Origin: Xestospongia bergquistia
Taxonomy: Eukaryota > Porifera > Demospongiae > Haplosclerida > Petrosiidae
Length of the DNA: 64,000 nt
Assembly (NCBI GenBank): GCA_963965975.1
Contig: OZ014412.1
Span: forward strand, 4,280,501 to 4,344,500
Direction of reading: 5' to 3'
In this document: positions 1-12,164 of the stretch, in pieces
How the letters are laid out: the number at the start of each line of letters is the position of its first letter
How positions within the stretch are numbered: the stretch's first letter is position 1
Translations under genes and position numbers: made by a program
The notes under the pieces: model-generated
Database searches by the model: none
What the model was told of the DNA's origin: nothing
What the model saw: only the letters and a program-made list of their open reading frames with translations

Positions 1-151
1 AGATACAGAAATGATCACTATGATACTTCATCTGTTATTTAAAAGCAATAATTGATTCATAGTTTGAATTACTTGTTATGAATATTGATATATAGAAAAA
101 TAAAGAGGAGCTACTGTCGTGACTAGTTGTAGTCTACAAAGCTATCATAAA

Positions 152-469
152 ATGAATTCTATCTTGTGGTATCTACTTATAGGTAAGATTAATTTGAAAT
201 TAATGTATTTATAATAATTAGTAATTCAATTCCCTAACACTTTTCTATATACATTAACAGTTACAATTCTGTTATGTCTTCTCTTTGCTCTCTATCAAAT
301 ATATCAATATGAACAATGTACTTATGCTCAACAAGCAATTGATCCAGGACTAAAGAGTGAGATGGTGTGTAATAACTATAGTTGTTATATCTATAGTTGT
401 CCTATAATGGCCAGAGATGATGGAACTTTAAAGAAAAAACTTGTATATGCTGTATCTAAATTCTTATAA
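152..469 (+). CDS. small single-pass membrane protein, two exons
   Basis: Unrecognised gene. Exon 1 (152-182) starts at ATG and ends in a gtaag donor; exon 2 (261-469) follows an acag acceptor. The joined frame is open for 79 residues and stops at TAA 467-469. The product has one N-terminal hydrophobic helix (LLIVTILLCLLFAL, about residues 8-21) followed by a short Cys/Tyr-rich segment (NNYSCYIYSCP) and a basic end. It could be a signal-anchored peptide, or the TM-plus-tail end of a larger gene that begins left of the window, since the frame upstream of the ATG is not clearly closed. No homologue is recognised. The two exons agree in phase, which supports a real transcript. Confidence 0.4.
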
Positions 470-1235
470 ACATTATTTTAATGAGAATTAATTATAAATT
501 TAATTTTATCATTGTATACTTACATTATTCTTTTGAAAAAAAACATAATAGCAATACTAACTATAATTTTATGTATTGCCTTTTGTATATTAATAGAGAT
601 CAAGTTATAATATAATCACTGAGCATAGGAGGAGCAGTTAGTGTCATCTATTTATGATAATTACTACAGCATATGTAACCTTGTTATTTTTGTATAGTAT
701 AAATTTTGAAAATAAAAGGTACGTTATCATTGGGTAAAATTTGGCATAATAGTTTTGTACATGGCAAAATATTAACTGCAATATAGTGCTGTGTTTGCAA
801 TTTTTTTGAATTAGCCTCATCACTTCCTGACCATAAACATAAACAGATATAAACCATATCTTGTATTGTTTGATTATTATTGGCTAGTACTCCAATGTTA
901 GTTTAGTTATTAAATTGTGCTACATTGTCTAAATTGTCAGTTAAATTGTGCTACGTTGCCAGCTAAATTGTGCTACGTTGTCTAAATTGCCAATCTGATT
1001 ATCATACAAAAATGCGTCAATACCTCAATGATCTGGTTGCGTTTGTATTTGTATTTGAAATACATTTCTGCTAGAAGCATTTGTATTTGTATTTTGCATT
1101 TCATATTTTGAGAGTATTTGTATTTAAATTTTTCATGTCTGTCATATAACACATACCAAAATAAGGTCAAAGGTCAATAATGCAGTATTAAAATATGTTC
1201 ATAGCAAATATATTAATTATTTTATACATTATATA
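470..1235. other. intergenic stretch, nothing recognised
   Basis: AT-rich DNA. There is a short direct repetition of the phrase aaattgtgctacgttg at about 910-985 and a tattt/gtatttgtattt-rich stretch at 1036-1130. No gene is supported. Confidence 0.4.
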
Positions 1236-4200
1236 TTAGTGTTTATTAGTCCAGTTTGGATCAAAGACAAGAGGGAAAAATTGTCCTTCCATTTTCTGTC
1301 CCTATAAAGAATACATAAATAATATTATGTAATACCACAAAATCACAGTGATATGAAAGATTGATATAGTAAAGGTCAGAAAAGGTGACGACTAGATGTC
1401 CCTCTCTCATGTTGATTGAAGTAGATAAGTCATTGAATTTGATTATCAAAATACAAATATGCAACTAACAACAGCCATTGTATGTATTTTAACTGACAAA
1501 CTGACCCAAATCTTGTGGCCTCGCATGTAGCAATGTGCATTTTCCTTAATTAAAATTCAATGACTATCTAACACACAGAGGGACAGTTAGTTACCAAACA
1601 ATGTACATATGTATTAGTGCCATAGTGATATTATAAAGATACTCCTGTCACTTGACTGAAGTGTTTGGAATCAGTCTCCTTATTATAATAGTAATAATTG
1701 TTATACCTTTTTAATAATAGGTACTCCATTTAACAAATACTCATTAGTATTAGAACACACACCATCAGCAAAGTAGTTAACAACACAAGCTCTTCTTGGT
1801 CTGTCTGATCTGTAGTAGTTAATACATATTATTATCATTTAGTAATGTAGTACTTACTTGTTAGCGTATGAACCATGTACCATAAGAGGATGATGAAAAC
1901 TAACATGTCCTCTCTTTAAACCAGATGGAACAGGTTTGAACTGAGATAACTCATCATCAGTTAATACCTATAGTATGGTCTATTAATAATGTTGTGTTTT
2001 GTATATAGTATCATATTTATATATAGTATTATGTAATAGTATCATGTTCTATAAATAGCATATAATCTTCTATAAATAGTATTACGTACTATGTTCTATT
2101 AATAATATTGTGTTTTATGAAATAAATAGTACTGCTTTATAATATTAGTTTAGACCACAAATTCATTTTTGTTTTATTATATTGTTATGTGTGACTATTA
2201 AAGATGTCAAATACAATTAAACTACATGTGAGCACATACACATACTACAACTAATGATTGTCTACATTGTGATTATAGTACCATAAATGAATAAAACTAC
2301 TTAATTATATTGTTTGTATCATGTAAAGTTTTAGTCTACTCTACTATTGTTCTTTGTTATAATTTGTATTAGTAACATATTTAAAATAATATTTACTAAT
2401 TATAATTTTGTTAAATTACAGTTTAATTATATAATCTGATATTATTAAAGTATTAATGTGTTATGTATTATAGATACCTTTTTAATGGACTCCATATCAC
2501 CAAATGAGGTATCAGTTATGGGGAGTGGTTTATTATTTCTATGCCATCTATTAATAGGATATTATAATAATAGGATTTACTAATAATATACTAACCTGTG
2601 TGATCCAGGTATAAAATGTAAACCACCAGTCTCAGGAGTCTGATCATCCAATGCAATATGTACCTATAATAACAGCAATTAATAACATGTATCTATGGTA
2701 ACAGCAATAATAATAACATGTATCTATGATAAGCATTATAATCTGATTGTCTCTGACTACACACGTCATTTAATTGATAATGACAATATCTATTGTAACA
2801 ATCAACTTATCTTTACTAAATGTTTCAGTGATATACCTCCTGGTAATAATTGGACATTATATGTATGTGATGGAGTCCTACTAGCTAATGTCAGTGATAC
2901 ATGTTCTAATCCAGCTGTTATATTAACTGATATTACTATCACTGGTAGAGTGTCTATAGAACCTTCTAGAACATCTACTGTGATATCTACTAGTATCACT
3001 GATAGTATTAATGAAGTACCTACTATAACAGGTAATGACCTTCATTATATAATGTACTACTGTTAATATATCTTACTTATCTCGTGTACATCTCTGGGAG
3101 GAGAGGTTCAGTGTTGCCAGATGGTTAGTTCTAATTGTTCACAAAAGAAATAATTTCATGTTCACAAAAAGTTTGTGTCACAGATATTGGGGGAGGTCCC
3201 GCTTGCTTCCATTTCAAGCCACTTCAAGTTAATATTTAGTATTCATGTAGTGAGCTAACAGTTTGCAAGGTTAAATAAGTGTAACACTGAGCTAAATACA
3301 CAAAACTTTACAAAAAAATTGAAAAATTGAAGACTAATCTGAGTCACTATCAGTGGAGTCAATATCTTTTGCATACTATACATTTGCACACATCCTCTGA
3401 TAAATTCCAGATGTTGGCTTAAACTTATGTTTGTAATGAAAATTTGATGCCATCTTTAACAGTTAGCAACGAAGACAGAGTAGTTGCATGTAACTTGTTT
3501 CTTTTTTTGTCTCTATTAAATTATTTCATTAATAATATAATTGAACTTTGATGGCTGAACTAAGGTCTGCTAGACTGGACAAACTGCTAAGTTCATGAAA
3601 AGGTCATAAAAAGCATGATATATCATAGTTTATTCATGGTTCACAAATGGTTCATGTTAAAGGAAATAAGTTCGTAAATCTATGAACTTTGTTCACGATC
3701 TGGCAACACTGGAGGAGTTAGCTCTGTATGTGTATATAACTATATTCTTATTTAAATTTATCAAACAATTAATATACTTATCTCTAGTTATATCTATTAC
3801 TACCATATCTACTGATATATCACAATATTATAATAATGAGTTATTTACCATTAGTGGTAAGTGATATATATCTTATGTGATATTATCTGTTATTATTATC
3901 ATCTACAACATGTAGTGACTTTGTTTACTATATCAGCTGTTGTCATGGTAATATCATTATTAGTTAATATTATTACAGTTGTCATATGTTATAGAAGATA
4001 TATCAACAGTGAGTTAAAATTAATAGTAATATAATATTTATGATAATATTGTAAATAACATACTTTAATGTGAAATGAATACATGTAGGGTCCAATATTT
4101 ATTGGTTAGGGCTCTGGGTTTAATATTAATTTCACATTGAAAAACATAAAATATCATTCTAAGATCTTAAACTAATAAAATATTTCATTGATATATTATT

Positions 4201-5541
4201 GTAGGAACTAAACAGAGAGAGGTTATCAATGACATGATGACAATGAAAGAGTGTGATGCATATGGTGTTATTATAAGACAATAACTAACTAACTAATTAC
4301 AGTGTACTCTCTTTCGTCCTGTGTGTATAAGTTTTTAATATGTTAATAAAATGTTGTTTAATTTGACAATATCTTAATGGGCAAGTTTAACTAATATATT
4401 TTCACATATGAACAAATGTTTTGAGTGTAAAAAATTCATTTTAAGCTCACATACTTAAATTAGTCTATTATGATATTAAGACATTAGATCCATACTGAGT
4501 TCATCATTACATCATTATTACATCACTGCAAATACACTGATAATGTAGTATAGATTACTTAGCTTGTATAGTTTATATAATTTAAATTAATCTATTATGT
4601 CTATTTTACGAAGACAGCATTATGAAGTCACTTGTTATCATTTCAAGTTATCTAGCACTATATAATTAAGCTATAAGTAACTCACCATCCTAATTAATCA
4701 AAGTATTGTATGTATGATAGCAATGTCATAATAATGCTTTGTGCTGATCAAAAAATCTTTCAGAATACTGTAGTACCTAGTTATGTCTTAGTTGATATTA
4801 CAGTTACCTGTACAATGATGGTTATAAAAGAAATTAGTTATGATAGTTAATGTAAACTGAACTGAACACATGTTATAATTATTATATGTGTGGGTGTTGT
4901 TGGCTCTATACATGTACAAGTGTATGTGCATGTTTAGAAAGGTAAACTGCAACAATTATTACAAAAATTATATTAAACCTGATGACACAATTGTTTAAAT
5001 TTGTTTACTGTTAAGGTATTTTGTATTTTTCAAATCATTGATGATTACATTATTATCAAATCAACTTTATCAAGTTCTCATCTTTAATTTAATAATCTTA
5101 AAATATTTTTATGTGTGTGTCAATGAGTACTATACATTATTATACATGTACTTTACAAAATTGTACAAAATTATATCGTTGTACTTACTAACCAGGTCAC
5201 AACTCTACCATGTCTAGGGAAATCATGAAATGCTTTAGTAATTCTCCATTGACCAAGTGCATGTAGGAGAACATTGTCTGGTTGTCTACTTTGATTACGA
5301 TAAAATTCATAAAAGAGACTATGTCCAGTCCAGGATGTAGTTCATCCTCATTCTAAATGAATAGAAATTAACTATATAATAACTGAACATCATTAGTGAT
5401 ATAGAATCTGTGAATAAACTATAATATACTACTTCAATGATTTAGGATTTTAAAATCTCAAATAACTTTTAATTACATTGTTTTCTGTTATAATCTTATA
5501 TTTTAAGAGTTGAAGTTACTTTTTTACTCTCTCTCTCTTTC

Positions 5542-5600
<59 letters not shown>

Positions 5601-6260
5601 GAGAGTGAGAGATGAGAGATGAGTCATCAAGAAGGTACATATATTTCTATTCCCCTAGCATTTGATCCAAGACATACTGATCAAATTGATCACATGATTT
5701 AAATTAATACAGCTGTTAATTATGATCATTATATAAATATATAGGAGATAATATAAATGTCAATTAAAGTATTGAATTCTCTATTAGTAATAGAATATTA
5801 ATTAATTATATTATCACAATATCAACATTGACCCACTTACTAAAAAGAGTTGATAATCTTTCAATAGAAGATCACATTCCTCATCAGATAATATATGGAT
5901 ACCAGACAAGTACCCATCCCTCCAATATTGATCAACTTGTTCTTGTGTCAGTTGAAATTTTGACCACTCTGAGGGGTCCTATAATCATATAAAATAAGGA
6001 GAGATGTCAAATGTTCTCTACTTACTTGTATTATATCACAGAGATAACCTAATGGATGATGTTCTAGTGACAGATCATGGAAGTCATCAGGTACAGCAAC
6101 TGACACATGTCCTTTCTTGTGCTCCTCATTAACATACATTAACCTATCCTCTTCATTGTCTTTTGTTAGCTTCTAGAATGAAAGAGGAGATATATGGACT
6201 GCCATTTACCATTGATATGATTGTACAAACCTGTTTCTTTGTTGCTAGGCTCTCAGTCAT
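1236..6260 (-). CDS. phytanoyl-CoA dioxygenase (PhyH) family gene, probably damaged
   Basis: Nine exons read on the minus strand: 6231-6260, 6026-6172, 5841-5978, 5189-5352, 2596-2663, 2478-2547, 1858-1967, 1707-1809 and 1236-1301. The family (Fe(II)/2-oxoglutarate oxygenases) shows as [17 protein letters not shown] near residue 65, then [71 protein letters not shown], and a C-terminal [10 protein letters not shown]. The HHPLMVHGS block supplies the distal iron His, and the Arg that binds 2-oxoglutarate is expected in SDRPRRA. Two oddities. Exon lengths total 896 nt, one short of a frame: near 5320-5335 exon 4 changes frame between the NEDELHPG reading and the FYEFYRNQS reading. The proximal iron motif (WHQD in relatives), expected between exons 4 and 5, was not found. 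The 2.5-kb intron at that point carries a receptor fragment and a MITE. The gene is likely a pseudogene or a sequence with an error; the family assignment is firm. Confidence 0.8.
2727..4284 (+). pseudogene. 3' half of a class II receptor, nested in the PhyH intron
   Basis: Starts abruptly inside the D4 exon (about 2727-3031) with the family core [18 protein letters not shown] and [10 protein letters not shown], matching R1 and R11 closely. A stalk exon (3788-3856), a transmembrane exon (3937-4008; [18 protein letters not shown]) and a final tail exon (4205-4284) follow in matching phase 1. The tail ends [10 protein letters not shown] and stop, the same C-x-A-Y-x-x-I motif as R2, R5 and R10. 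No Ig, FN3, D3 or signal exon precedes it, so this is a truncated copy; the intron between D4 and stalk was enlarged by a hAT-like insertion. It lies antisense within a PhyH intron. It might still be transcribed, but as it stands it lacks a secretion signal. Confidence 0.65.
3109..3711. mobile_element. non-autonomous hAT-like MITE
   Basis: The ends are inverted copies: CAGTGTTGCCAGAT at 3109-3122 and its complement ATCTGGCAACACTG at 3698-3711. The subterminal regions both contain gttcac/gttcat words. Flanking octamers GAGAGGTT (3101-3108) and GAGGAGTT (3712-3719) match at 6 of 8 positions, compatible with an aged 8-bp hAT target duplication. The CAGTG start is typical of hAT termini. It encodes no transposase. 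It sits in the D4-stalk intron of the receptor fragment. Confidence 0.6.
5521..5597. repeat. (CT)n microsatellite
   Basis: A long ctctct run with a few ctttct interruptions, inside the PhyH intron between exons 3 and 4. Confidence 0.9.
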
Positions 6261-7118
6261 CTCCAGTCTTCAGCCACACCCTTCTTTCCGAAAGGCGTGA
6301 CGGTTAATAATTAGTAATGAATTATTAATATTGTATTGTGGCTCTAGTACTATAGAATGCACACTAGGGCATATAATATATAACAATATAGAGAGATAAT
6401 TGCTAATAGAGACATTATGTGGCAAGTCCAAATAAAGTGACTCTACTATTATTAAAATAAATATATATAATATTATATACAATGAATTATGTATCACTTG
6501 TGAGTCCATGGTTTGGTTATAGAGAGATATATCAAAATGTGTTTTTTAAAACTGTCACTTGTAATTAAAAGCTCAGATTACTCACTGATTATTGATAGTG
6601 TCTTAAATTGCAGAGTCTAAGTAAATTATATCCTTGCAACATTTGCACAAAAACAATGGCTGTTCATACAGTACAGAAAGTGCATACTTCAATAAGAAGT
6701 TAATACTATACTCTAGACCCTACATCCTAAACATTAGAACCCAACTGTATTAATTTGTGTTTAAATTTTCATTTTCTGTGCCATACTAATAGCCATTACA
6801 TTATATATGAATAAACTATCATGTCAGTTGTAGTGATAATTCTATTTAATAACGTCACATTTAATTGTTTGCAATGACAAAGCGTTAAAGGTGTTGTTAT
6901 GTATATCACAACATCTATATAGTTTAATATTTATATATAATGTGTGATATTTACTTGTTCAAATGGAAAAGTACAAAGTTGTGTTTAACATGTGTTAAAA
7001 TGGTACACACTTTGGTAATGTTTGGGATGTTAATAACTGATAACATGAAATGGAAAGTCCAAGGATGTTGAAGAAATTATTTTGATTGTATTAATGACCA
7101 CACCCATAACGCACGCTC
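6261..7118. other. divergent intergenic region between PhyH and R1
   Basis: Separates the PhyH start (minus) from R1 (plus) and presumably holds both promoters. A short reading frame on the minus strand (6270-6509) has no recognisable protein and is not annotated. Confidence 0.4.
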
Positions 7119-7128
7119 TATATAAATA
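7119..7128 (+). promoter_or_regulatory. TATA box of R1
   Basis: TATATAAATA lies 30-39 bp upstream of the R1 start codon at 7158, a normal place for a TATA element with a very short 5' leader. The spacing is read from sequence; use as a promoter is inferred. Confidence 0.55.
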
Positions 7129-7157
7129 GCTGACTGATTTTTGAACCACAGTTCAAG

Positions 7158-10100
7158 ATGAGAAAGTAAGAGATTGATATTTACATATTTTAACTATGAT
7201 GTTAATTTAAAGTACTATTACTGTCACAACATTATTCTTTCTTCATGTTGGTAAGTGTATATTATATAACTGATTATATTGAGTCTGATCCTGTTGTGAG
7301 GCTATGGCTCACTAGACTAGATAACTCTTATTTCAGTCTTCTTGTAGTAGCTGCAGCTGATATCTTCACTATTGTACCAGAGACACAATATGTCTACCTC
7401 AATCATAATGTGACATTTGAGTGTGCTACCAACTTAACTGGATATACTCTAACATTTTCTTATGGTGGAGCAGTAGATGAAACATTGAACCCAACTAATC
7501 TACCTGATGGTGGTATAAAAGTCACAACAACTTTCATTGTAACTCATTCACTCAATGGTACTAGTGTTAGATGTCACGCTGATGATAATGATAATTCATT
7601 TATATCTACTTCAAAAGTATATGCTTATGCTCAAGGTCTGTATATTGATATCTTAATACACAAGGATGCTATTGATATCTTAATACAAACCAGGTCCTCC
7701 TGAAGCTGTCTACGATCTCCAAGGATATCAGTTAGATTATTGTTGTATTGTCTTCTTCTGGTCTCCTCCATTCACATTAGGACAGTTAAGTGTGTGGTAT
7801 CAAGTGACATTAAGTGTAGGAGAAGAAGTGATGTCACCAGAAGTAATCTATACTACTAACTACACTTATTGTCCTATGGACCTAACTAATGGAGAATATA
7901 GACTTAATATTACTACAATCAATGGGGCAGGGACTGGAATATGGAATAGTAATACTACATTATATAAAACAGGTAATATATATGAAATAGTTCAGTTAAT
8001 AACAATAGATTTATTTATAGTTCCTAAACTGTTGTGTAGTAGTATTATCGTTTCAATCTGTTATAATACATTATAATAACTAATATTACATTCAGATTCA
8101 ATGACTTCATCCTTTATACTCTGACCTTGTACTCTGACCTCTACTTAATAGTGTTAAAAGCAAGATGACATATAAGTACACTATTTATTTTCTATTCACA
8201 GTTTACACACTAAATGTTAATTACTATAATGACATGATTTATTGGCAAAATAACAAGTGGACCTATTACTTTAAATTACCAGTAAGTGTCACATGATCTG
8301 TTGATATGTCACATGACTTACACTCTTACAGTCCACTCAACTCTGTACTCAACCTATTATGAATACAATAGTGATGAGTTGTAATTTAAAGAACTCTTCT
8401 AATTGTTATAACAGTACTAATGTTACTATTATCACTGACTCTAATGGATATAAGACTATAATATCAGTAATTGATCTTCTTCCTAGAGAGAAGTTCAATA
8501 CATTTCTATACTTACAATATAAGAGTAGACAGATATTTCAAACTACTCCAGTAGTTACAAGTAAGTATATTATATGTGTTTGTACATATTATTTATAGTT
8601 TGTTTATAGGTACTCATGATCTACAAGGTATCAATGTTTGGAATACTTCAGATAATGTCCTGTGTCTTCAATTTAAACTTGTTCGTGACAGACAAATAAC
8701 TGAACTACATCTAGATATGAGAAATGGAGATAAACATTATAATGAGGTTGTCACTAACATAACACACTCCCACTTTGATCAATGTTTCAATGATATACCT
8801 CCTGGTAATAATTGGACATTATATGTATGTGATGGAGTACTACCTAATGTCAATGATACATGTTCTAATCCAGCTGTTATATTAACTGATATAAGCATTG
8901 GTAGCAAAGTACATATAGAACCTTCTAGATCATCTACTATGATATCTAGAGTTTCATATAGTACTATTCAGATATCTACTTCACCAGGTAAGTTAGGAAA
9001 ATAAACACGTAATATTAAAGAAAAAGTTTATAATATGCAACATTATCTCTAGTCTCATTTATAGCTATTATGAATATATCAACACCTGTTACACCTGTTA
9101 CAAAGACTGGACTCAATATAAGGAAAGTGATAGGAATTGCTGTTGGGGTAATTGTTGTCATTTTTATTGGTAAAAATTACTAATAATAATAATGCTAATG
9201 TTATTAATTATTAATCACTTATAGTAGCTCTTATTTTTATCATTGGTGTGTTGATAAAAAAAAATTCAAGAAGTAAGTTTGTAATATTTACTGATACTAA
9301 TAATAATAATGATATAAATATTATCATACTTTAGAACAAAATGTGTTGTCTTTAAATGTCCCCAATGAACTAAGATATTGTACAATACAACAATACAATA
9401 CTCGGGAAAGTTCTAACTCCTCTGACTCAAATAATTCACCACAATTAACAGAAATGGTCACAATCAATCAAGATAGAAATATAAGATCTGATGGTTCTTC
9501 TCCAATTACTACTGATATGGTATTAGTTAATAATGATTAATGCTATCGTCTAATATTTCAATCTCAGGAACCACAGATAAAGAGTTCTTTCACTAGTAAT
9601 CCGATACCAACACCTGTAGAAAGTGATTCTCATAAGGTACAGTATGTCCTTATTGTAACTATATGTTATCAACTATACTCTATTTCAATAGTCTGCTGTA
9701 GTTTATATTGAAGTTGAAGAAGTAAGAAAAAGACCAAATCCAGCAGCTGGACTACAATCTGAAGTCCAATATTCTAAAATTGCATTCCAACCATGTAATA
9801 TACATACATAATTAAATTATTTATAAGATTACTTAATTTTTAGTAAACAGTAAAATTTTAAATAAACCACCATATCAGAAAGAACTCAAAGAGTTGATTA
9901 CATCAAAAGTAGCACATAAATGGTTTCCTATTGGTATTGGACTTGGAATGAGTGGAGAACAACTTGAAGAAATCCGAGAAAATTCCAATGATATTCCTGA
10001 CCGTTGCCTTGGTAACTTATTCTATGAATGGGAACGGAACCCTCACAAAGACAAACCATTTACTTGGAGCACTCTCCTTAAAGTACTGAGGTCTGTTAAA

Positions 10101-10160
10101 GTTGGAGAGAACTCTTTTGCAAATGAACTGGAGGAACAACTTAATCAATATGACAAATAA
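7158..10160 (+). CDS. R1: Ig-FN3 receptor with ITIM-like motifs and Death domain
   Basis: Thirteen exons give a 705-residue frame: 7158-7165, 7213-7250, 7357-7635, 7694-7972, 8202-8281, 8332-8560, 8610-8987, 9065-9169, 9225-9272, 9335-9519, 9568-9636, 9692-9794, 9844-10160. Signal peptide about 1-15 (TITVTTLFFLHV); Ig-like 16-108 (Cys in VTFECATN and VRCHADD; no core Trp seen); FN3 109-201 (FFWSPPF, YRLNITTINGAG); D3 202-304; D4 305-430 ([18 protein letters not shown]); TM about 452-475 (GIAVGVIVVIFIG). The tail has VVYIEV (Tyr 571) and VQYSKI (Tyr 593), both fitting the V-x-Y-x-x-[VI] ITIM pattern, then a Death domain about 610-705 (WFPIGIGLGMSGEQLEEI, WSTLLKVLRSV). It should sit at the plasma membrane, with SH2 phosphatases/kinases and Death adaptors as family-level partners. 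No ligand can be read. The hand-built exon chain keeps frame throughout. Exon 10 could instead read on to a TAA at 9538, giving a form without ITIM and Death parts. Confidence 0.85.
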
Positions 10161-11199
10161 CTGTGTATAATTTTTGGATGGCTTTTTATTTTTTTGTAAT
10201 TTGTTTTTATTTTTGTAATTCACTTTATTTTTTTTAAATTGATTCTTTTATTTGTAGAGTTTATCCTTTTATTTTTAAATGTTTGATATCTTGATTTAAA
10301 AGTAAATATTTTAACATTTTAAAAAAATGACAACATCAATATTTATAGTCATAAAGTTCATGTATGTTGTGTAAATTGGTTAATTTCTATGGTTTAACAA
10401 TATGTCTTTTTATAAATTAAATGACTAGTATATTTTACTATTAAATACTAATATTTTCATATATGAGATGACCTCAATAGTGTATATACAAATATAGTAA
10501 AGCCCTTTTTGTTATCAATACTAAGTGTTATGTGTAGTTATCAGTAATTGATAAAAATGTGTCTATCTGTCTTACCAAATTTAGTGGTCATGTGCTATAG
10601 ATAACACTAACGTCAGCAGAGTGTATATATATGTATAGAGTAGATTGTCATGATATCTGTGAGACAATAAAACCTTAAATATAATGATATTAGTATGTCA
10701 ATGATGATATGATAGACTGTGGGAAAGGAGAATGGTTGAATGGTGGATGGCTTATGTTTCTACTAATAAATTCAACTGCTGACATAGCATTTTATACTAT
10801 TTCTGTTCTGTCTGCCAATTCTTCTTGTCGTATGAGTAATAATTCTACTAATTGTCATGTGACTTGTGTACCACATACTATCGCACAAGTAAACAGGAAA
10901 CCTATAATGCCAACAACAGAATTACAAGAAATGTCAGTAACATTTGTAGCTTAACATGATGTGGGAATATATTCAATAGACTAATACATTGACCTCCATA
11001 TGTTTTCATTAGGTATTATTATATTGTATCTATTAAAAACTAATTAAGAAGTAGTCACGATGTGTTTGATGAATACCTTGTTTAGCATATACAGCTGTTA
11101 GTTCAATAGATCACAGATGTCAATTCATAAATATGTCTTAAATTATTCTATAATAAAAAAATAATTAGTAAAAGTATATATCACTAATACAAAGGATGA
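10161..11199. other. R1 3' flank
   Basis: T-rich DNA after the R1 stop. Much of 10161-10600 is repeated after the R4 pseudogene (20153-20660). An AATAAA-type word occurs near 10665 but is far from R1. A frame at 10709-10954 (80 residues, Ser/Thr/Asn-rich) has no recognisable features. Confidence 0.4.
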
Positions 11200-11381
11200 T
11201 CATTGATGATCTAATCTTACTATATCAATAACATATCTACCTTCAAAGTCAGCATAGTTATTACAGGAAGGGTCATAGGTTTGCATGAGTAAACACTGTG
11301 GTACACCTGTGTGTAACTGTAATATAATTGGTATTTCAATATCAACAACAAATACCAGGTAATGGTTAGTACAAGGACCTC
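11200..11381 (-). pseudogene. unrecognised C-terminal exon, copy 1
   Basis: On the minus strand an acceptor ctatag precedes an open segment that runs GPCTNHYLVFVVDIEIPI, then LHTGVPQCLLMQTYDPSC, then YADFEGRYVIDIVRLDHQ and stop at 11200-11202. It has normal protein-like composition. The segment is repeated at about 20884-21066 with few changes, mostly silent or conservative (C to Y in YDPSC). It has the look of the last exon of a gene whose upstream exons were not found. Family unknown. It may be a remnant carried along with the duplicated block. Confidence 0.4.
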
Positions 11382-12164
11382 CTATAGGTCACCTTAATGA
11401 CTTCATATTCTACATACACAAATTTATATGTCATCTTATGGCAATACTTTAATTTATTGATAATATAACTCAAGTTTGTAAAATGTGAGATATATCTAAT
11501 ACTATATGTGCTCATAGAACTATTTGGTACTCTATAATTAAAAGATCAATATTTAGTAACTTCATTAAGATTAGCTATATATTGGTAAATGAAAGTACTG
11601 CTAGTAAAAATCAAATTTTGTGCTGTTGTTCATAAGGATATTTGTTTACTTTTATTGGTCAATAGTTTATGCTAAACTACAAGTACTATGTAGACAGTTA
11701 AAGGTGTGATGTATGTTCTCTAAATATAATCATCTATATATGTGTATAAATAAATTATATTAACAACCTAGTTCAACAACATGGATATCATATGTGTAAA
11801 CAACAACAACGTCAAAAATCTAATTTTAATAAATTGCTTAGTCAGCCTAATCAATTTGACAACAACTACTCACGCCCAGATGTCCACTTATATTAAGTGA
11901 GTAGGTGTTTAAGCACAAAAGTAAATTATTTAAATTTATAAAGAGGGGGTGGATATCAGTTATTAAGTAATAGTTATCACTAACAATTAATATTATAAAG
12001 TGTTCATACATGTGATGACCTAATATAAGTCACTGATCTAATATTAGATACATGTAATGTAAACCCAATACAATCACCAAAGACAAGACTTGTATAATTA
12101 GGATTATCAAAACTGACAAAATGGCATTAAAATAAAGGAAGTCCAAATGCAGTTATTTAAAATT

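Noticed and set aside
6270-6509. 79-residue minus-strand frame
   Set aside because: Lies immediately upstream of the PhyH start in likely promoter DNA; composition is that of random AT-rich sequence.
10709-10954. 81-residue plus-strand frame with a hydrophobic start
   Set aside because: No splice partners or recognisable domain; left as unsupported.
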